Origin: JAYEKL01 sp034660995
Lineage (GTDB): Bacteria > Patescibacteriota > Minisyncoccia > JAHIHE01 > JAGLIN01
NCBI GenBank assembly: GCA_034660995.1
Contig: JAYEKL010000060.1
Coordinates: 1-14,049 of the forward strand
Reading direction: 5' to 3'
Length of the DNA stretch: 14,049 nucleotides
The notes under the pieces were generated by a model, which ran no database searches, was not told the origin of the DNA, and worked only from the letters and a program-made list of their open reading frames with translations. Shown in pieces: positions 11,037-14,049 of this stretch; the stretch's first letter is position 1, and every line of letters starts with the position of its first letter. A program made the translations under genes and the position numbers.

Positions 11037-13877
11037 ATGAATAAAGAAATAATATCAATAAAAGGGGCGAGGGTTCATAATTTAAAAAATATTGATATAG
11101 ATATACCGAGAGGGAAGCTTGTCGTTATAACTGGTCCTTCTGGTTCAGGAAAATCATCACTTGCATTTGATACTATTTATGCTGAAGGACAGAGAAGGTA
11201 TTTGGAGAATATATCAAATTATCCGAAACAGTTTATGAATTTTATGAGCAAACCTGACGTTGATCAGATTGAAGGATTGTCTCCAGCGATTTCAATTGAC
11301 GACAAAAGTTCTGCTAAGACTCCTCGTTCAACTTTGGGAACAATGACTGAAATTTATAATTATTTAAGAATACTTTTTTCTTCTAGCGGAGAGGTTTATT
11401 GCGTGAAATGTAATGGAGAATTAAACAAGCAGAATTCTGGAAAAATTGTAGATAATATAAATAATTTTCCGAAAGATTCTCGTGTTATAATTATGGCTCC
11501 GATTTTACAAGATGAAATTGCCGATTGCCACTTTTTGATAAAAAAATATGATAAATTGGGATATCAGAGAATTCGAATAGATGGTGAAATAAAACAAATA
11601 AAAGAAGCGTTAAAAGGGGACATTAAAAAAGATAAATCTCATAGTATTGATATTGTTGTAGATAGATTTTCTTTTGTTGAAAATAAAGTAAGTTATGAAA
11701 GCATTTTAGACTCTGTAGAAACAGCAATAAATCTTTCTGCTGGTTTTGTCGCGGTAAACTATTTTTCTTTAAAAGAAGATAAGAGCGAAGAACTTTTCTT
11801 TTCTAATCATCTTTATTGTAAAAAATGTAAGAGTACTTTTCCAAACATAGAACCAAAATTATTCTCTTTTAACAATCCCTATGGAGCTTGTAGTGATTGT
11901 ACTGGGCTTGGGGTTAAGCTTGAAATAGATGCTAACCTTATTATTCCGAATAAAGCCCTAACTTTATCCGAAGGCGCTGTTAGACCTTGGGCTAATTTGT
12001 CGAATAAGTGGGATGAATATATGGAAACTTTAAAATATATTAGCAAAAAATATAAAGTTAATATAAATATTCCAGTTGAAAAAATGAGTAAAAAAGATTT
12101 AAATATAGTGTATTATGGAGCCAAGGATAAAACAAGAGATGACGGTCTTTATTCTTCAAAATTTGTAAAATCATCTGATAATAATTTTCAGGGAGCAATA
12201 AAGATTTTAGAACAGAAATATTATGAAACAAATTCTGAATATATAAGAAATGAATTGGAAAAATATATGACAAAGAAACTTTGTCCAAGTTGTCTGGGAG
12301 ATAGACTTAGTAGTGACGCTCTTGCTGTGAAAATAAATAAAAAGTCCATTGGCGATATAACAAAAATGACTGTTGCTGAAGAAATTGTATTTTTAAAGAA
12401 CCTTCCTAACTCTTATCTGAAAAAATCAGGGCAAATAACGGAAGAGATTATAAAAAGACTTAAACTTCTTGAAGATATCGGGCTTGATTATCTTTCTCTT
12501 TCAAGATCTTCCGAGACTATTTCGGCTGGTGAGTCAAGAAGAATAAAACTTGCTACTCAGTTGAGTTCTAGGTTGAATGGAATTCTTTATGTTTTAGATG
12601 AGCCTTCAATTGGACTTCATAGAAAAGATAACAATAAGTTATTTGATGCGATGAAAAAGCTAAGAGATCTTGGAAACTCAGTTATAGTTGTTGAACATGA
12701 CGATTTTTTTATTAAAAATGCTGATTATATAGTAGATATGGGCCCAAAGTCTGGTGAGTCTGGCGGTGAAGTTGTTGCAACCGGAACATTAAAACAAATT
12801 ATGAAAGCAGATTGTATTACTGGTTGCTATCTTTCTGGAAAAAGAAAAATAGAAGTTTCTAAAAAGAAAAGAAAAGGTAATGGATTTGAGATAATTATAA
12901 AAGAGGCAAGTGAAAATAATTTAAAAAACATAGATGTTAAAATTCCTCTGGGAAAATTTGTTTGTGTGACCGGAGTTTCCGGTTCTGGAAAATCTACCTT
13001 AATAAACGATATTCTTTCAAAAGCTCTTTTAAAGAAATTGCATAGAGCTCAAACAGAACCAGGAAAACATAAGTCTATAATAGGTGATAAAAATATAAGT
13101 AAAATTATAAATATTGATCAATCTCCTATAGGCAGGACCCCCAGGAGCAATCCGGCGACTTATACCGGAATTTTTACGCATATTAGAGATTTGTTTGCTG
13201 ATACAATTGAGGCAAAAAACAGGAAATATAAAGTTGGACATTTTAGTTTTAATGTAAAAGGTGGTAGATGTGAGAATTGCAAAGGTGATGGAGTAACAAA
13301 AATAGAGATGTATTTCTTGCCTGATATGTATATTGAATGCGAACAGTGTCGGGGCAAAAGATATAATAGTGAAACTCTTGAAATTGAATATAAAGGTGTA
13401 AAAATTTCAGAGGTTTTGGATATGTCTGTAAAACAGGCGCTTGAGTTTTTTAGAGATACGCCTGTTTTGTATAGCAAGCTATCAATTTTAAATGATGTCG
13501 GACTTGGCTATATGAGGTTAGGGCAATCCGCGACTACTCTTTCCGGAGGAGAAGCGCAAAGGATAAAACTTTCTACTGAGCTTGCTCGTCCAGTTAAAGA
13601 AGGAAAGACTTTGTATATTCTTGATGAACCAACTGTTGGATTACATTTTGAAGATATAAGAAAATTATTAGGTGTTTTAAATAAGTTGGTTGATAGAGGA
13701 AATACAGTTATTGTTGTTGAGCATAATCTTGAGGTAATAAAATGCGCTGATTGGATAATTGATCTTGGTCCTGAAGGGGGAGACAAAGGCGGATATATCG
13801 TTGCTGAAGGAACGCCAAAGCAGATTATGAAATGTAGAAAGAGCTGGACTGGGAAGTATTTAGGAGAGGTTTTGTAA
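11037..13877 (+). CDS. uvrA: Excinuclease ABC subunit A (UvrA)
   Basis: UvrA is the DNA-damage sensor of nucleotide excision repair; its dimer loads UvrB, and UvrC then cuts. Neither uvrB nor uvrC is in the window. The 946-residue length is normal. Two ABC ATPase modules are seen: Walker A GPSGSGKS (33-40) and GVSGSGKS (646-653); signatures ISAGES (495-500) and LSGGEAQR (835-842); Walker B YVLDEPSIGLH and YILDEPTVGLH. Zinc cysteines are present in pairs: C122/C125, C261/C264 with C285/C288, C416/C419, and C745/C748 with C768/C771. The insertion-domain motif SAKTPRSTLGTMTEIYNYLR is intact. The first signature differs from the usual LSGGEAQR. The gene stands alone, with its own promoter, between two copies of the same hairpin-repeat module. 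Confidence 0.97.
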   Translation: MNKEIISIKGARVHNLKNIDIDIPRGKLVVITGPSGSGKSSLAFDTIYAEGQRRYLENISNYPKQFMNFMSKPDVDQIEGLSPAISIDDKSSAKTPRSTLGTMTEIYNYLRILFSSSGEVYCVKCNGELNKQNSGKIVDNINNFPKDSRVIIMAPILQDEIADCHFLIKKYDKLGYQRIRIDGEIKQIKEALKGDIKKDKSHSIDIVVDRFSFVENKVSYESILDSVETAINLSAGFVAVNYFSLKEDKSEELFFSNHLYCKKCKSTFPNIEPKLFSFNNPYGACSDCTGLGVKLEIDANLIIPNKALTLSEGAVRPWANLSNKWDEYMETLKYISKKYKVNINIPVEKMSKKDLNIVYYGAKDKTRDDGLYSSKFVKSSDNNFQGAIKILEQKYYETNSEYIRNELEKYMTKKLCPSCLGDRLSSDALAVKINKKSIGDITKMTVAEEIVFLKNLPNSYLKKSGQITEEIIKRLKLLEDIGLDYLSLSRSSETISAGESRRIKLATQLSSRLNGILYVLDEPSIGLHRKDNNKLFDAMKKLRDLGNSVIVVEHDDFFIKNADYIVDMGPKSGESGGEVVATGTLKQIMKADCITGCYLSGKRKIEVSKKKRKGNGFEIIIKEASENNLKNIDVKIPLGKFVCVTGVSGSGKSTLINDILSKALLKKLHRAQTEPGKHKSIIGDKNISKIINIDQSPIGRTPRSNPATYTGIFTHIRDLFADTIEAKNRKYKVGHFSFNVKGGRCENCKGDGVTKIEMYFLPDMYIECEQCRGKRYNSETLEIEYKGVKISEVLDMSVKQALEFFRDTPVLYSKLSILNDVGLGYMRLGQSATTLSGGEAQRIKLSTELARPVKEGKTLYILDEPTVGLHFEDIRKLLGVLNKLVDRGNTVIVVEHNLEVIKCADWIIDLGPEGGDKGGYIVAEGTPKQIMKCRKSWTGKYLGEVL

Positions 13878-13898
13878 ATAATTTTTCTTCTTATATTG

Positions 13899-14049
13899 TT
13901 CGATTTTATGGAGAACTCTGCGTGTCACTTTTCCACAAGGTCGAAGAATATTAGGGTTAGCTGTTGGCTCCATAGTCCCGATAGGGCTGTGGAGCCTAAA
14001 TGCAAGATTTTTTTAAATCTCTTTTTACAAAGTTTGAAATCACAAAAGG
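13899..14049. repeat. Second copy of the repeat module: leader hairpin, inverted unit and array start (copy B)
   Basis: It starts 22 bp after the uvrA stop. The leader hairpin arms are 13899-13915 and 13929-13945 (CCACAAGGTCGAA is identical to copy A). The inverted 31-nt palindrome is at 13966-13996, followed by TAAATGCAAGATTTTT, as in copy A. A new array begins with GTTTGAAATCACAAAAGG at 14032, where the window ends. The order and orientation match copy A, so the two modules are direct repeats around uvrA. Confidence 0.92.

Overview
The window looks like a piece of a low-GC bacterial genome, most likely a Patescibacteria (Candidate Phyla Radiation) member assembled from a metagenome. The signs are short intergenic regions packed with palindromic repeats, start codons with almost no Shine-Dalgarno sequences, a tRNA gene without an encoded CCA end, a compact glucose-6-phosphate isomerase, a SecG/family-5 solute-binding-protein neighbourhood, RNase J, and a 100-N scaffold gap inside a repeat array. 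The lineage is inferred from style, not from a marker gene. The long reading frames use the standard stops, including TGA.

Layout. Positions 1-673 (minus) hold a RAYT/IS200-like Y1 transposase cut by the window edge; a perfect 65-nt palindrome is read in frame inside it. Positions 716-2152 (minus) are a promoter, a T-box riboswitch with its terminator, and a small FAD-dependent oxidoreductase. A second copy of the palindrome lies at 2175-2247. A consensus promoter at 2344 then drives two unrecognised helical proteins on the plus strand (2403-3560). RNase J, a four-helix-bundle (S23-type) protein and tRNA-Leu(CAG) follow on the minus strand (3791-6017). A possible tiny plus-strand transcription unit sits at 6111-6294. 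The minus-strand run 10140 to 6293 carries a holin-like membrane protein, SecG, a membrane-anchored family-5 solute-binding protein and glucose-6-phosphate isomerase. UvrA is alone on the plus strand at 11037-13877.

The most unusual structure is a repeat system around uvrA. Upstream (10236-10903), a module with a long hairpin leader and one inverted unit precedes a direct tandem array of 69-bp units. Each unit is a 31-nt imperfect palindrome plus a 38-nt linker. The array is interrupted by the N gap. The same leader, inverted unit and array start recur right after uvrA (13899 to the window end), and a decayed relative lies at 3641-3749, where it appears to serve as the RNase J terminator. Read on the minus strand, every array unit looks like an intrinsic terminator. 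The linkers are identical, so this is not CRISPR.

The genes are mostly housekeeping: RNA decay, secretion and uptake, sugar-phosphate metabolism and nucleotide excision repair. They do not form one pathway. The interest lies in the T-box placed before a flavoprotein, the coding palindrome, the hairpin array flanking uvrA, and the small ORF with the only strong Shine-Dalgarno sequence noticed in the window.
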